Source: Aureimonas sp. Leaf427 (GTDB taxonomy: Bacteria > Pseudomonadota > Alphaproteobacteria > Rhizobiales > Rhizobiaceae). From it: DNA of 64,000 bases. Every line of letters begins with the position of its first letter. The stretch's first letter is position 1. Where the stretch lies: positions 1 through 64,000 of the forward strand of contig NZ_LMQW01000048.1 of the NCBI RefSeq assembly GCF_001425485.1, in the 5' to 3' direction. Shown piece by piece: positions 63,849 to 64,000 of this stretch. A program made the translations under genes and the position numbers. The notes beneath the pieces are model-generated. The model saw nothing but the letters and a program-made list of their open reading frames with translations, did no database searches and was not told the DNA's origin.

Positions 63849-64000
63849 TTACTTCGTGCCGTACATCCGGTCGCCCGCATCGCCGAGGCCGGGCATGATG
63901 TAGCCCTTCTCGTTGAGATGGCTGTCGATCGCGGCGGTAAAGACCGGGATGTCGGGATGGGCGTCGCGAAAGCGCTTCAACCCCTCGGGCGCCGCGAGAA
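63849..64000 (-). CDS. upp: Uracil phosphoribosyltransferase, C-terminal part (cut by window edge)
   Basis: The visible 50 codons end the gene: [40 protein letters not shown] and [15 protein letters not shown] near the end and the TGTK-like finish are typical of Upp, which joins uracil and PRPP to form UMP. It complements cdd, punA and deoA in pyrimidine salvage. The start lies beyond the right edge. Confidence 0.93.
   Translation of the reverse strand, partial: LAAPEGLKRFRDAHPDIPVFTAAIDSHLNEKGYIMPGLGDAGDRMYGTK

Overview
The window is high-GC, densely packed alphaproteobacterial DNA. The gene families point to the Hyphomicrobiales (Rhizobiales): hmuPTUV haem uptake with RirA-type and Irr-like operator sequences, an OxyR-katA pair, and a cluster resembling the rhizopine (moc) genes of Sinorhizobium and Rhizobium. 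No 16S gene is present, so I cannot name the genus. Most genes are chromosomal housekeeping or niche-adaptation genes, often joined by 1-4 base stop/start overlaps.

Layout. 1-2634: the inner end of an integrated element, with an IS481-family end abutting a CCTAGG target site, an antirepressor-like gene, a 52-residue small protein, an excisionase-like HTH protein and a tyrosine integrase that runs up to the 3' end of a tRNA-Gln(CTG). 2.6-13.8 kb: Ppx/GppA phosphatase with a very long disordered N-terminus, rlmE, an MFS exporter, a Tat-exported metallo-beta-lactamase-fold enzyme, guaB, a MAPEG protein, a diguanylate cyclase and an OmpW-like porin. 13.8-25.3 kb: a membrane/[2Fe-2S]/nucleotide cyclase fusion, a secreted RTX family I.3 lipase, oxyR-katA, a Phd/VapC-type toxin-antitoxin pair, rsmB, tspO, mtnN and guaA.

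25.4-34.6 kb is an iron and haem island. It has a FecBCD-type iron ABC importer, a TonB haem receptor with an IsdG-type haem-degrading monooxygenase, and hmuPTUV. Two TGA-N9-TCA boxes with a shared ATATGA-N8-GTCAA core lie upstream of the two import systems. A GAACCATTCCAG core is shared by the haem intergenic region and the katA leader. 34.7-40.7 kb holds a Lys-rich mini-protein, an SRAP (YedK) protein, a PAS-PAS-GGDEF-EAL protein, a small XRE regulator, a DUF4142 protein, an HSL-type esterase and a small zinc-ribbon-like protein.

40.8-52.0 kb is the most distinctive block. A LacI-type regulator is divergent from mocA, mocC, mocB, an ABC permease, an ABC ATPase and a DUF4432 epimerase-like gene. 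A second unit follows: mocD (di-iron desaturase-like oxygenase), mocE (Rieske ferredoxin), mocF (ferredoxin reductase) and a PanB-like protein. The two transcription units share promoter sequence motifs. The set is best read as import, O-demethylation and oxidation of a methylated inosamine or similar polyol. 52.0-53.5 kb, next to a tRNA-Ser(GGA), is a lower-GC foreign patch with a Dam methylase fragment and a trypsin-like protease.

54-64 kb: a small membrane protein, msrA, then a nucleoside import and salvage operon (BMP binding protein, double ATPase, VOC protein, two permeases, cdd, punA, deoA), with slyX and a retropepsin-like protein on the other strand and the 3' end of upp at the right edge.
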